From the NCBI GenBank assembly GCA_947561585.1, contig CANNZV010000336.1, forward strand, positions 372,001 through 436,000: a stretch of 64,000 nt of DNA. Reading direction: 5' to 3'. This document shows, piece after piece, positions 10,901 through 25,100 of the stretch. The position numbers and the translations under genes are program-made. The notes beneath the pieces were generated by a model. It searched no databases. It had not been told where the DNA came from and saw only the letters and a list, made by a program, of their open reading frames with translations. The stretch is from Caprella mutica (Eukaryota; Arthropoda; Malacostraca; Amphipoda; Caprellidae). Each line of letters starts with the position of its first letter. The first letter of the stretch is position 1.

Positions 10901-13681
10901 TGTCACTGAAAGTTTGTCTGTCAGCAACAGCATGGCTACTCTGCAGAGCTGTCACTCCACCCTCTCTGGTCATAGCTCCGTGCCCTCATCCTTATCCAGA
11001 CCTAACTCAGTAAACCGTACGAACAGCGGAAGTAGAAGCAACAACTCGCACTCTCAAAGCAACAGCCGCGATTGCACATTTGCCAAGACTGATTTAGCTG
11101 CAACTGATTCTATTGATTCAGCTCAGTTTGTATCAGGAACAGCCAGTCGTAAGGCCAGAGCTGCTAAAATGAAGACTGCACTAGTTAAGAGTTTCAATCA
11201 GTCCATTACTTCGACATCTCAGCTTGAATTCTCTTTCGCAGAAGAGCCTTCATATGAGAATTTCTGTAACACGGGACTCTCAAATAACTCCAAAGAATCC
11301 GTTGAACACTTGGATTGTCCAAATTATGAAAATGTTACTCCAAACAACGTTCAAGAAAGTATTGGTAATCAGCAGAAAGTATCTTCCAACACCAACAGTG
11401 TTCCAAAACAAAAAGAATCTTCTACTTCCATGTCCGACGAAAAAGAATGTTACGAGATACCTGTGAAAGATCAAACCCTCTACAGCTTCTTTCCAATGCC
11501 ACACAGTTATGCAGACAATGCCAGTGATGACGTTATCAACGACAGTTTCAGTTATGTTGGTGACGAATCTAGTGCTGGTAGAAGAAATGGTGGAGTGAAA
11601 AAGGGGCATTCAACAGAAGAAGATACGACAAAGAGAAGTGTTGCAGATATGATCGGTGACATAGAGCTGCAGCATAAGGTGAGTGTTGAACAAGATTATA
11701 AAACTAGTTAATATTTTGAGTCTAGATCAGAATTAATCATTGGTGTGTTAAAACTTAGAAGTGTTTCATAAGTGTAGTTTTTCAATTTGAAATACTTCAT
11801 TCAGTTACTATTTTAACATTTATATTCTATTTTAATTGTTTCTCGTTCTTTCAGGGAGATTCCATGGCCCCGGCTTTACCCTGTCGCAAACCATACACCA
11901 AGTCAATGCACTCGCTTTCTTCAGACAAATCTACTCTGATCCAGGACACCGTGAACTCCATCTTAAGTGAGAGCTGCGTGTCCAGTAGTGCTGCTAGTAA
12001 ACTCCACTCCTCTTGTTTTGACCTCTCGTCCACCAGTGCCAAACGCAGTTACTCTAACTTATCCAAATCGAATGAGGATAACCTAAACGCTAGATCTAAT
12101 ACTGATCTTACGAGATCTCGAGAATATTCGATCGGCTCTAGAACGGCATCTGAACTTACTAAATCAAGTGGAGATGTTATTTGTGCCCGGTCTACTTCTA
12201 ACCTAACTAAATTCCGTGAAAGCGTTCCAAGTGTTACATTTATTGGAAATTCACTGAATTCTAGTTCTATGTATGATATCACTGAATCCAATAAGGAAGT
12301 TCTCAGTACTAGATCTACATTCAACCTCACCAAACGCAGTGACGGCAGCTCAACACACAATTTGACGAGTTCCTGTGATGTGTTCAGTACATGCAATGAA
12401 CTACCATTGAACATCCATAGATCTATTGATAGTATTCAGAATGGAAGAGCCAGTGAACCTGTAATTAACAATATGGTGGCAAGCGACTGTGATGGTTCAT
12501 CCAAACTGCTATACCCGCTTGTATCTTCCACTCTGAGACCTGTCGAGTCATCCAGATCAAAATCTGCGAAAAACAAAAAGTCTAACAAATCAGGTAGATC
12601 AAGAACTCCTAAATCTAACAGGTCTAATAAAATCAATAACTGTAATGACGGATCTAGTAGGAAAATATATCTTGATGAATACTCTGCTAACGTGTCACCT
12701 GTTCTGACATCTGCTATTGACTTGCAATTTTCACATGGGAGTTATTCTAATGGCGATATAGGAGATGTCATATCTGATGTAAAAGGGATTAACTCCACTG
12801 GTAACAGGTAAAGTGGCATTATTGGTTAACTGGAGTGAATACCGAATTAACTACCCTTTTCAATTATCACTAAACAGATTATCTTTCTTTTCAGCAGTTC
12901 CATTTTCATGGATTCAGCTGATGTATCACAAGAAACTGTTAATTCTGAATGTAATTCTAATGATGTCATTGCCAGCGAACACACTGGTCAAAATGGAGGT
13001 CCTGTGGAATGCTCTGTACAGAAGAAACTCAATATTCTAAAGAATGATTTGGTGAGATTTTCTCTATTACAGTTTCTGAAAATGTTAACTAAATATAGTA
13101 CCTATTTGATTAATTCCATTGATATTTCAGTTTTCAAAACTTTGACTACGTTTTGTGATAAGCATGTTCATAGCTCCTAATATATAGCTACGTCTTTTTG
13201 CATTTTAAATCTAACCAGTTTCTTGTCTTAAATTTTAATTCATTTCCGTCTATCCACGTCGCAGTTGAGAATCTGCCTCCGATGTTTTATTTTAATTAAA
13301 TTTCTTATTCTTCTTCTTCTCTTTCAGTTGCAACTAAAGGCACAGGACCAGACTCTAATGAAACAGTTCTTCAACATCCACACCCAAATAATGGACATTA
13401 AGAATACCTGCTTAGGTCCACCACCAATCGAAGATGACAACTACTACTCTTTCGGTGATCTGCCTCTACCCTCTCCTCCAGCCTGCCTGACTGAAGGTAA
13501 GAAGTTGGCCTACAAAGAGGGGTGTGTGTACACGCCCCCAAATTCTCCCCCAGGGACTGCTCCACCCTGTCCTGACCATCTACGGGCCCCCATAGTGTAC
13601 GAGCTGATAAGACAGCAAAACTTGCAGCGCACACCCGATGGAACCTTGCAAGATGGCAAAAACCTCGTAACTAGTCTGTAG
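7944..13681 (+). CDS. Large disordered protein with C-terminal LURAP/FAM89-like leucine-rich adaptor region (4 coding exons)
   Basis: Exons 7944-11678, 11855-12807, 12895-13051 and 13328-13681 join in frame (phases 0, 2, 0) with GT-AG introns and give 1732 residues. The start is the first ATG after the acceptor at 7930; an in-frame TAA lies at 7935 inside that exon. The N-terminus is His/Pro/Asn-rich and carries a coding minisatellite (residues about 133-240). The middle is Ser/Lys/Asn-rich and basic, with no folded domain I recognise. Across exons 3-4 (about residues 1602-1640) a heptad-like helix (KKLNILKND, LQLKAQDQ, MKQFFNIHTQIMDIK) resembles the LURAP1/FAM89 region, followed by a Pro-rich tail. 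In vertebrates LURAP1 is a cytoplasmic adaptor for MRCK and myosin regulation; applying that role here is inference from one short motif. Exon structure is secure, family assignment moderate. Confidence 0.8.
8341..8660 (+). repeat. Coding minisatellite, about 30 bp, inside exon 1 of the LURAP-like gene
   Basis: About ten units encode variants of the ten-residue pattern HHPNLQNSSP. The unit length is near a multiple of three, so copy changes keep the frame. Opposite-strand and shifted frames are also open here because of the repeat and should be ignored. Confidence 0.9.
12892..12897 (+). promoter_or_regulatory. Tandem NAGNAG splice acceptor (CAGCAG)
   Basis: Intron 2 of the LURAP-like gene ends in two consecutive CAG triplets. 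Using the first keeps one extra serine codon; using the second removes it. Both keep the frame because exon 2 ends in phase 2. I chose the upstream acceptor for the CDS. Confidence 0.7.
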
Positions 13682-15670
13682 ATAACCAGTAGTTAGCTTG
13701 TCGATATCAAATGTTATAAATCTTAAATTTGTTAGGTCTAGGGTAGAAAATTCTTCAACTCCATTACAAGTGATAAGACTAATAAGCTAAGCTCTTGGTA
13801 ATATTATCTAGGTAGGTATCTATCATTTCTCCTGATTTACCAAGACGATACCAACTAGATGATGTAGGTAGCTCGTTACCTAATAGGTAAATAAATGAAA
13901 TTATCTAAATAGTACTAGTTAGGTAGGTACATTAGAAATAAAATTTATGTACCTACCTAGTTACATTCGAACTCAGTTGATCTACCTAGTGCCGAATTTC
14001 ACCTTAATCTGTCTATTAGATAATTACCTATATTGAAATTTTAAAAAATGATTTACTACCTAGTCCCAAGTTACAGTAATACTTGACTGATTTACCTTGC
14101 AGATACCTAACTTAAATAAAAACTTTTCATTTACCTACTATGAAAACTCAATAAGTTTAGTACCTACCTAACTACATTGAAACTCAATTGATATTCCTAA
14201 TAGTTGGCTAACTACATTAAAAACTCAATTTGTTCACCTAGTCCTACCTAACTACATTGAAAACTACAGTCAATCACCTAGAACCTACTCAACTTTATTA
14301 AAAACTCAATTCAAATACCAAGTTCCTACCTAACTACATAAAAACCTCAATTCAATCACCAAGTACCTACCTAACTACATTAAAAACTCAATTCAATCAC
14401 CAAGTACCTACCTAACTACATTAAAAACTCAATCAATTTTCCTAGTACCTACTTAACTTTATTAAAACCTCAATTCAATCACCTAATACCTACCTAACTT
14501 AATTTCCTACCTACTTAACTACATTAAAACCTCAATTTACCTAACTACATTAAAATTTCAAATGAATTAACCAGTAACTCAAGTGTTTCTCAATTTTAAT
14601 TTTGGCATTATTTCTTGCTACCTCGGCATTAATCTCTATATTTCCTATTAGGTTAATACTAAAATGTTATTATTCATGTCGGTAACAAAAGAAGTCTTCA
14701 ATTTCTCTTTCGTATACTACTTAGTTAGGTAGTAGCTAGGTATTTAACTACTTATTTTAACCCACATCTATTTAAATATCGCTTGTAAAGACCTATACTG
14801 AATTTATATCCATGATATGCCTTATGTACTGCTAATATTTTATACCTAATATCTGAAACAGAACTTTAATCTTTTAGAGATCGCCTTAATTAACTAGTGC
14901 TTTGGATTAAAGTGGCCTTCTTGGTTACTAAATTTAATTAATATTATTGGATTTCAGAAGGAATAGGTAGGTATTTTGTTAGCATTATCTGTACAGACCA
15001 CATGTAAATTGTATTTAAAACTTATTATTTTCTGTGATAAATGAACATATCTTAGGTTATCCAAATTAGAATTTATTTCTTACATTAAAAACTTAAGGGG
15101 TGACTAAAACTACTTTTTGATTAGTAACCTGGGGTTGAATGTATTCCAGGCTAACTGAAGTATTTTGGGTTAATTCAAAAGTATAATTAAAGTATTAACT
15201 TATTGATAGTAAGTAAAATTAATTAGATGGGACTAATCTTGAAGTATTTTATTACGATTACTTAATAATTTTGAACTATCCTGAAATTATTATGCATTAC
15301 AAATGGTATTATATAAGTTTGAAAAAATTAAATTCATTTTAGAAATTAGATGCCTTATGTAGCTTTTTTTATCATTCTTTCAATATTTAATAGTGCATTT
15401 TACACAAATAAACTTTAATTTGAAATGAAATTTCATTATTGAAAAGATTTTTTTTCATCTCTCACTGCATTTTTCTTTGTATTTTATATCTCGGTATAAA
15501 GGAGAAGTATATATTTGATAAGATTGTACGTCTGTAAGGGTGATTTTGCACCTTCTTTCACAGTATTTTGAACCTTAAAAGCATAGATTGTATCTATTTC
15601 TTTGTTCAATAAGTGCCTTTGTAATTAGTATTTGTTTTTTTTATATTCAGAATAAAATTATACATTCCCT
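13682..15670 (+). other. Probable 3' UTR and downstream region of the LURAP-like gene
   Basis: No coding region. AATAAA hexamers occur at 13937 and 15651; the latter, in T-rich context, is a plausible distal polyadenylation signal. Between about 14140 and 14560 lies a degenerate tandem repeat (listed separately). TAGGTAGGTA-type motifs are scattered through the first kilobase. Confidence 0.45.
14140..14565. repeat. Degenerate tandem repeat of about 42 bp
   Basis: About nine diverged units built on ACCTACCTAACTACATTAAA followed by AACTCAATTCAATCACCAA. It is much more eroded than the other arrays in the window, so it is probably older. Confidence 0.75.
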
Positions 15671-15892
15671 GACTTTTTCATTCATACTTTTTTTAATGGA
15701 AATTCATCTGTTTATTGAAGTCCAACCTCAGTGACAGCCTAGTTATCGCTATCTTGTTTATCATCGCTTATCAGTTCTATTGTCATTCATATGGTGTAGT
15801 GCTAGGTTGACTGCCTTTGAGACTAGAACTGTAAACCCTTTGCTAGCAGCTAAACACTTTTTGTGTTCAAAATCAACCTGTTGTGATAACGG

Positions 15893-16050
15893 GACTATAA
15901 CCCTCCTGTTGTGGTGCAGTGAATAGAACACTCCTGTCATGGTGCAGTGAATAGAACCCTCCTGTTATGGTGCAGTGAATAGAACCCTCCTGTTGTGGTG
16001 CACTGAAAAGAACACTTGTTTTGGTCCAGAGTACCTCCTCTTGTGGTCCA
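15893..16050. repeat. Short minisatellite of about 29 bp, 5' of the GT31 gene
   Basis: Five units of CCTCCTGTTGTGGTGCAGTG followed by AATAGAAC. It ends about 130 bp upstream of the GT31 start codon and may lie in the promoter or 5' UTR. Confidence 0.88.
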
Positions 16051-16183
16051 ATTAATAATGAAATTTTCGACACAAAATGATAATTTCACCCAACATCCAG
16101 AAAATGTTCAGCTTCGCGTAAAGACGATTTCTTTATTTTGAAAATAGAAAGGTTGTGTAAATGTGTAAAAGTGATCCAATGAC

Positions 16184-19100
16184 ATGCGGTTCCGCAACTG
16201 GAAACGCTACCTCCTATGTCTACTGTACGCGGCGTCCATTTTCCTAGTGGTCAACTACGGTCGGTACCAAGCTGTACAAATGGCACAAATAATTGCTAAT
16301 TCCAATCCACCTTACTCTGATTTCTGCCAACCTTACATGTCCCCTAGATTGGAGAACATGGACCACATCGAAGAGGACGCTCATCATTTCTATCCTTTCG
16401 ATCATCCTTTACTAACGCCCGGTTTTAAAAATGGGGCCGCTAAGTCGAATGATTCGGCGAGTAGCTTTTGTGAGGCGAACATTTTGGCTTTCGTATTGTC
16501 TGCAGTTAGTAATAACAGAAGAAGGAATTTAATCAGAGAGACATGGGGTAGTAGCAAATATTTCAAAGAAACTGGAATACGGTGAGTGATATGAGTAAAA
16601 TGGTTAAATACTCATTTACTCCTTTAAGGTATGTTCATCTCAAATTTTTATAGTGATGTATAAAATAGTGTTCATTATGCGATTTCCTGATCTACACCAC
16701 TAATTTACTTTTTGTTCATATTTCTGAAATTTTGATCACTACTTGCTGATGTCAGAGTAGTTCCGTTTTATCCAATAAACATCAACAGCGTACTTTTTGA
16801 ATTCCTATAATCTGATGAATAGAAATATATTAAAGAATAAGTATTTACTTTTTGTTGTTCAATTCTTGGTGATGCAAGTATAACTAAATCATTTCGACTA
16901 AACTAATGACTTATATGCCCGGCAGGTCCCGCTTTATTACCAAAATCATTACTCAGACTTATAAGAAAATGGTAATAACTTATAAGAGCGAGGTATGATT
17001 TAAGTTATTATATAAATGTAACTCCTTAAATATTTCATTTTCTATGAGTTAGAATAGAAGAAAATGGTTTTGAGCGTACACAGTGTTGCAGTGCTTGTTG
17101 CCAGAATTAGTTGATGCTCTGTGATGAAAGTTCAAAGTTGTGAATGAATTAAAATTTAGCCATAGCTTACCTATCACTCAGTATAGGCAAAGATATCATA
17201 CAGCAAAACCTCGCTTTAGACCAACCTCCTATTAGACCAAGAAATCTTTGAAACTGTACTCGAGAAAACCTCGTACTAGACAAAACACAATTTTTGTCGA
17301 CTGACAGTTATTCTAGTGTAAATATTACAAGGAGTAATAATTACAATACTGTTTTGAAGATAAATCTCTAATTTGTATGATGTATTATATTTATTTATGC
17401 TGTTTTTAGGATAAAACATAAGGCAGAATCGACTTCAGATTTAATGGTAGAGTCTGTGCTAAAAAAAATTGATGTGTAAAGTTACAGAAAACTAGATATA
17501 GTGACAACTATCGTAATTTCATAAAATGATAATTTAATTGAAATTTTTTTTATCAATTTAATTGAAACAAATAAATTCATACTGTTTCTAAATGTGTTTC
17601 CCTTCAAAATTGGTATGTTAGTCACCATTAATTTGGCATTAAAGTTATCATAAACAAATAGAGCTATCGAAATTTTAAAGTCACCGCTTTACTTTTATAG
17701 AAAACTATTTTGGTCTTAGTAGGAAACTACTGAAGTGAGTTTCTTACTAGACCAAACAAACTTGGAACGTATCTTTGGTCTACTACGAGGTTTTGCTGTA
17801 CTACAATAAAGATACACTACACTTACAAAATTCTGTTTCAAAAGGTCTTTGTACTGAAATATAGGTTTCATAGCGGTAAGAATTGAAATATAGTAAGGAC
17901 AATCGAGGTATATTGTGTGCACGACGTCATAACAGCAACACTCTAAAATCATATCTAAGACAATTGAAGAGCTAAAATTAATAAAACTGTTTATTAATGG
18001 ATATAATAAAAAACTGTTTTATTCATGGATATTATAAGAGTAACAGTTACTATAGATTTATTCAGATATATTTAAATGCTTAAAAGGGCAGTAAACTTTC
18101 TATAAAAAATGCCCTGTTTTCTATTGAAAATGTTTTTAGTATAATTAGTTCTATACACACGAGAGTTCATTCGTCTTATATTTAACTAACAACCGTAAAA
18201 TATGTTAATATAATTATTTGGTTTCAAGTCCAAAGTTCACCGCATCTGCAGGGAAGGCGCAGCGAATTGATTTTGTTTACATTCTTCATCAGCTGTTAAT
18301 GAGATGCAATATAGTCTACTATTAGCAGTGTCTACTATTGCTAATAGTCTACTATTAGCAGTGTCTACTATTGCTAATAGTCTACTATTAGCAGTGTCTA
18401 CTATTGCTAATAGTCTACTATTAGCAGTGTCTACTATTGCCAATAGTCTACTATTAGCAGTGTCTACTATTGCCAATAGTCTACTATTGCTAATAGTCTA
18501 CTATTGCTAATGGTCTACTATTAGCAGTGTCTACTATTGCTAATAGTCTACTATTAGCAGTGTCTACTATTGCTAATAGTCTACTATTAGCAGTGTCTAC
18601 TATTGCCAATAGTCTACTATTAGCAGTGTCTACTATTGCCAATAGTCTACTATTGCTAATAGTCTACTATTAGCAGTGTCTACTATTGCCAATAGTCTAC
18701 TATTAGCAGTGCTTATTTTAGCAACTTTCAATGCAACAACTTAGGTAGAACGAATGAAAAACTAAGTAACTACAGATTGTATGCTGTTTCGTGCACACAC
18801 ACAAATTACCTCGATTGTTCTTACAACACTTTGAAACCTAGATGGCAGCACAAATCACTTTTGAAACAGAAATTTGCAAAGAGTATTGTAGTATAATAGC
18901 TTTGGTATAGGTAAATAATTAGTTATAAACTTCGATTTATATACTTGTGTTACATTGAACAAACAGTAATTTCATGCACTGTAATATATATTTTTGGTTG
19001 TAGAATAAGGTCCAAGTGATGGTTGGTTTTACAGTTTCAGCCCCACAAGGAGAAAATATAATTATTATTATTTAACATTATTTTTTAATTGGTGTCTATG

Positions 19101-22100
19101 CTACGTACAGGTATATAAATCAAACTTATTACTCACCTAACTTCCTTGCCTATACTGAGTGAGAGTTAAATCATGGTTGAATATTAATGCTTTCAATTCA
19201 TTCACTACTCTGAACTTTTATCACAGAGCTTTCATCATTTCAACATACGCTGAGCCAAGCCATCAAAACCATTTTCTTTTTATTTCATCTAGAAAATTAA
19301 ATATTCAAAGAATTACAATTCTATAATAACTTGAGTCTTACCTAACTCTTTTTACCATGTGTAATAATAGAGAGGGTGCAATAAAAGCGGCCCTGCCTGT
19401 ATTTCTTACCAATATCTCATTGCTTTTCTCTTCAGAGTCATTTTCATTCTTGGTGGTACTTTCGATGCTAAACAACAAGCGACTGTTAAAGAAGAAAGTA
19501 CAACTTATGGCGACATACTCCAAATAGCTGTTTTTGATGAGTATAGGTAAGTCTGACCCAGGGGCTCTATCCTGAAGCTGTTTGTGGTGAATGGAAGAGA
19601 GGGGGGGGGGGGGACACCCCCCTTGGGCCCTGAACTGATGTAATTTGGATTATAAATTGTTATTTTTTCATTTTTACCATGTTTATAATTCTTTTAGATT
19701 AAACGCTAGGGTTGTACTCTTCAACTACCAGGTCTTAGATTTTGTGTTTGATTGGCTCGTTGGCTTCATTTACTGTCACCTCTTCATTTTCCTCTTCCAT
19801 CCATGAATACAGCCACCGGTGCTTGTGTCCCTTTTCGTCACATTCCTTGGTAAGTGATTGCATTCTTGGAGTAGCTTTTCTGCATTCATGAGCACTGTCA
19901 CCGACTGGTGGTAGATGACTTTGTTAATGGAGCCACTTTCCTTTCTGACAGCTTCTTTGAGTCCTTTGTATTTAATTTCCTTTTAACATCAGCAATATGG
20001 TTCTAAGTGGATAAAACAAACTGTATTCTTTTTCTAATGTAAGTAAGTTAACGTTTTTTTTCTCTCAAAACTGTTGCCCAAAGAATAAAATCTTACAGGT
20101 TAGGTAGAATACCTATAATTTCCTGGCCAGGATAAGAGATCTCATTTTCTACCTATAGATTGTAAAGCTGCTATAAACATTCACCTAATTATTATCATGA
20201 CAAAGAATGTCATGGGGAGTGAATTGGGTCTACCCATGACTAGGTACAACATGTACATAAACTGAGATGATTCTTGTTACAAATATACTAAAAAATTATA
20301 ATTTTTTTCAGGAAGTTGCTGTGTAAAGTTGTTTCGGCGCTTCACTTTGCGAATAAAAAATGTCCCAATTTGAATTGGTTCGCCAAAATAGATGATGACG
20401 TCATCGTCAACCCATTCGCCTTCAGGTAATTTTAATGGTTATACTTTTGTTTCTATAGTAATTTAAAAAAACTTTTTTTTTAATATATCTTATTATAGTT
20501 AAAAATATTTCTATTTCGAACATCATATTAGAAGAAAAATCAATTTGATTGGTTTCGATACCTCTTTAATGGGTAATAGGTTGGTATCGATACCTCTTTG
20601 GTGGGTAATAGGTTGGTATCGATACCTCTTTAATGGGTAATAGGTTGGTATCGATACCTCTTTGGTGGGTAATAGGTTGGTATCGATACCTCTTTGGTGG
20701 GTAATAGGTTGGTATCGATACCTGTTTGGTGGGTAATAGGATGGTATCGATACCTCTTTGGTGGGTAATAGATTGGTATCGATACCTCTTTAATGGGTAA
20801 TAGGTTGGTATCGATACCTCTTTGGTGGGTAATAGGTTGGTATCGATACCTCTTTGGTGGGTAATAGGTTGGTATCGATACCTGTTTGGTGGGTAATAGG
20901 ATGGTATCGATACCTCTTTGGTGGGTAATAGATTGGTATCGATACCTCTTTAATGGGTAATAGGTTGGTATCGATACCTCTTTAATGGGTAATAGGTTGG
21001 TATCGATACCTCTTTGGTGGGTAATAGGTTGGTATCGATACCTGTTTGGTGGGTAATAGGATGGTATCGATACCTCTTTGGTGGGTAATAGATTGGTATC
21101 GATAGCTCTTTGATGGGTAATAGATTGGTATCGATACCTCTTTGGTGGGTAATAGGTTGGTATCGATACCTCTTTGGTGGGTAATAGATTGGTATCGATA
21201 CCTCTTTGGTGGGTAATAGGTTGGTATCGATACCTCTTTAATGGGTAATAGGTTGGTATCGATACCTCTTTAATGGGTAATAGGTTGGTATCGATACCTC
21301 TTTGGTGGGTAATAGGTTGGTATCGATACCTCTTTAATGGGTAATAGGTTGGTATCGATACCTCTTTAATGGGTAATAGGTTGGTATCGATACCTCTTTA
21401 ATGGGTAATAGGTTGGTATCGATACCTCTTTGATGGGTAATAGGTTGGTATCGATACCTGTTTGGTGGGTAATAGGATGGTATCGATACCTCTTTGGTGG
21501 GTAATAGATTGGTATCGATAGCTCTTTGATGGGTAATAGATTGGTATCGATACCTCTTTGGTGGGTAATAGGTTGGTATCGATACCTCTTTGGTGGGTAA
21601 TAGATTGGTATCGATACCTCTTTGGTGGGTAATAGGTTGATATCGATACCTCTTTGGTGGATAATAGATTGGTATCGATACCTCTTTGATGGGTAATAGA
21701 TTGGTATCGATACCTCTTTGATGACCCAATAGGTTGGTATCGATACCTCTTTGAGGACTTATAGGTTGGTATCGATACCTCTTTGAGGACTTATAGGTTG
21801 GTATCGAAACCTCTTTGATGACTAATAGGTTGGTATCGAAACCTCTTTGATGACTAATAGGTTGGTATCGAAACCTCTTTGATGACTAATAGGTTGGTAT
21901 CGAAACCTCTTTGATGACTAATAGGTTGGTATCGAAACCTCTTTGATGAATAATAGGTTGGTATCGAAACCTCTTTGATGACTAATAGGTTGGTATCGAA
22001 ACCTCTTTGATGACTAATAGGTTGGTATCGAAACCTCTTTGATGACTAATAGGTTGGTATCGAAACCTCTTTGATGACTAATAGGTTGGTATCGATACCT

Positions 22101-25100
22101 CTTTGATGGGTAATAGGTTGGTATCGATACCTGTTTGGTGGGTAATAGGTTGGTATCGATACCTCTTTGGTGGGTAATAGATTGGTATCGATACCTCTTT
22201 GATGGGTAATTCTAAGAATTTCTTATCTTATCTGCAGTAATCATAACAGTTGCAATGGCTAAGATTTTTCCCCACACTTCTCATTGTGAAATTACTAATA
22301 AAAACAGAAAACATGGTATCTACTATCTACGCTACTATTACCTTTGCAAATTGCGGAAGTTAATGTTTTATGCTGTGTTTGTTTATCATCTTGTTTTTCG
22401 CATAACTCTAAAAGTAGTCAACCAAATTGTCTGAAATTTTGAGGGACGATTGGTCAATGTCTACGAACCATTTATCAGATTTATTTATTACACAAGGATT
22501 ATTGGATGGTCAAGGTCATCCAAGTGGTGGCGAAGTTATGCTCTCTACGAGTGCCCATCATCAAGTTCTATAATAAGATACAACGGTTCTAGATATATTG
22601 CCCGGCGGAATTTTGCCCTGCGGAAATTTGCCAGGCAGATTTTTTCCCGGGGATTATAAATTTCTAGCTTCAAATTAATTAATGGTAAAATAAAAGATTA
22701 AAATCTGAGACTTAATTCACAGAAACCTAAACCTTTTTATTGTCATTTTAACATATTGTACTATAACAAGTTTTATTCAACCTATAATTAAATAGTCACG
22801 AAATTGAAAATACAATGAATTCTAAATTACTTAAATATTTACAAAACATCTTTAAATTTAACTGCTATACATATATCCTGACAGTCACTCATCACCATAA
22901 CATAACTAACAATAAATCTACATTTTAAATAATCAAAGAAACGAACTATAGAATCGTTATAAAATTTAACATTTATTTTAAATGGTATTTATTATAGCTG
23001 CATGTACCATTGATAGCAATTAAAAAGATAACCCTCCCTAACCAGGTAACAACATTAAAGGTGAGAGACTATTGGTGGCTCTTCATTTTTCTGTTTGTTA
23101 TACCACTTGAAAAAGTAAGATCGAGATTCATTCAGTTGTAATCAGTTGGTTTCTGAAGTTTGCTCTATTAGGACAACTATGTTTTATCTTATCTCTGTCA
23201 CAACGGAGTTGATAATGAAAAGTTCACGTGAAAAAGATAAAATTAAAAAGAATTGTAAATGTAAGACTGTAAACTATGAAATCATTAAACTCATATTAAT
23301 GAACATATGGTCAAAGTTCATCACGAAGTACTGTGCAGGTGATAAAAGTCATGAGTGAATTACAAACAACAGTTGAAAATAGCAAGTTATAGTATTTTAA
23401 GCTTAACTACTGTCAGAATATATAACAGGTAAATTTATAAGATGTTCAGTAATTATTTTTGAGTAAATTGAAATTCATTTTCAATTTCGTGGATCTTTAT
23501 GGTTAAATATAACTTGTTAAAGTACGGTAAAGCTACAATAAAAATCTAACTTTAATATATTAAAATTACATTAAAAAGATTTATATTTATGTTAATTGCA
23601 TTTCACATTTCAAGCTTTTAATTTACAATTTACCAATTTAAACTTAGAAATTTACAATCCACGGGGAAAATTCCGCCTGGCAAAATTCCACACGGGTAAT
23701 ATTCCGCCAGGCATTATTCCTGTCACCGATACAACTCTCCCTGAAATTCTGGTTTCAAAAATGCACCGTGCTGCCACCTTTGTTTCAAAATGGCTACTAA
23801 ACTCACTACATAGAATAGGTATTGTGAGAACAATTATTGAGGTGTTATTGTACATGACGTCTTAACAGCAACACTGAAATCAAATTTAAGGCAATTGAAG
23901 AATATATAATTATAAAAACTTTATTTATTGCCATTATACGAAAAAATAATAATAGATCTATTCTGTTATTTAAACAGCTAAACACTCAATATTTTATTTA
24001 AGTGTGTTGCTGTAGTGACGTCACAGTCACAAATCACTCGATTGTCTCTACTATGTTTATTCTGTATACTTTGACACAAAATATTCAACATATTGTGGTT
24101 TGTAAAAAAATGGATTTTTTTTAATAGTATAGTTTGTTATATACAATTTTATTTCGACAAACTGTGTCTTGTTTTTTAAATTAAATATTAATTAATTAAT
24201 TAATTGAATAATAAACTGAACTGTTTAATTGTAATTGAAAAATTGGGTAGAATATCTAAAATTTCTTTGCCTAGATAGAAAATTTCCTTATGAAATTTTC
24301 TACCTAGATTGTAAAGTTGCTGTAAATTTGTAAGCGACAACTACCTAAATAATATCATGAAAAAGAATATTATACGAAGTATATTGGAAAAGAAAATTTT
24401 GACATGTTATTTCATAGCCCATAATTAACTACCTACCTACGGCTAGATAGAACATGGATGTAAACTCAGTTGACTCTGATTAAGCTGATAGCTATCAAAA
24501 TTTAATTTAAAGTGGTAGTTCAGTCAATTTTTGTTTTCATAATATTAATGCTGAACGATCACTTAGTAAAAATAAAGCATTCTTTTAGAATTAAACGGTT
24601 GAAAAAAATATAATAAACTATATACATCATATTTTATAAAATCTATTTTGTTCCTGCGTCCTCCTACAGATGGCGCCACCACTCTGTACTATTTGTTTAC
24701 ATTTTACAGCTGATAAAATGTAAAAAAATTGCTATCAACAGTATTAACTGCTAATTTATGAAGAGATGGTTTTCTTTTCAAAACTAAATCTAATTGTCTC
24801 GAAGGACAGTTTTCAATTTCACAAATTCTTTTTACCATTTTCAAACATATAATGACAGATTCAAGTCTGGGACTGGTTATCATTTTGTTTACGTACTACA
24901 ATGATTAGTTACGCGGTCCACCACAGTCCACAGATGGCGCCACTAATTTACAAGATATATTTTTATATAAACATTTCTAAAATCAACGAATATTCTAATG
25001 TTACATAAATAAATATACTAAATCGATTTAGGACCAATTTGGCAATAGTTTGATTTTGACTGAACTGCCCCTTTAAGAAACAAATGTACAGTTTTTCAGA

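Noticed and set aside
21334..21729. 131-codon minus-strand frame rich in RYRYQ and THQRG
   Set aside because: Product of the 32 bp minisatellite; the frame ends where the unit changes.
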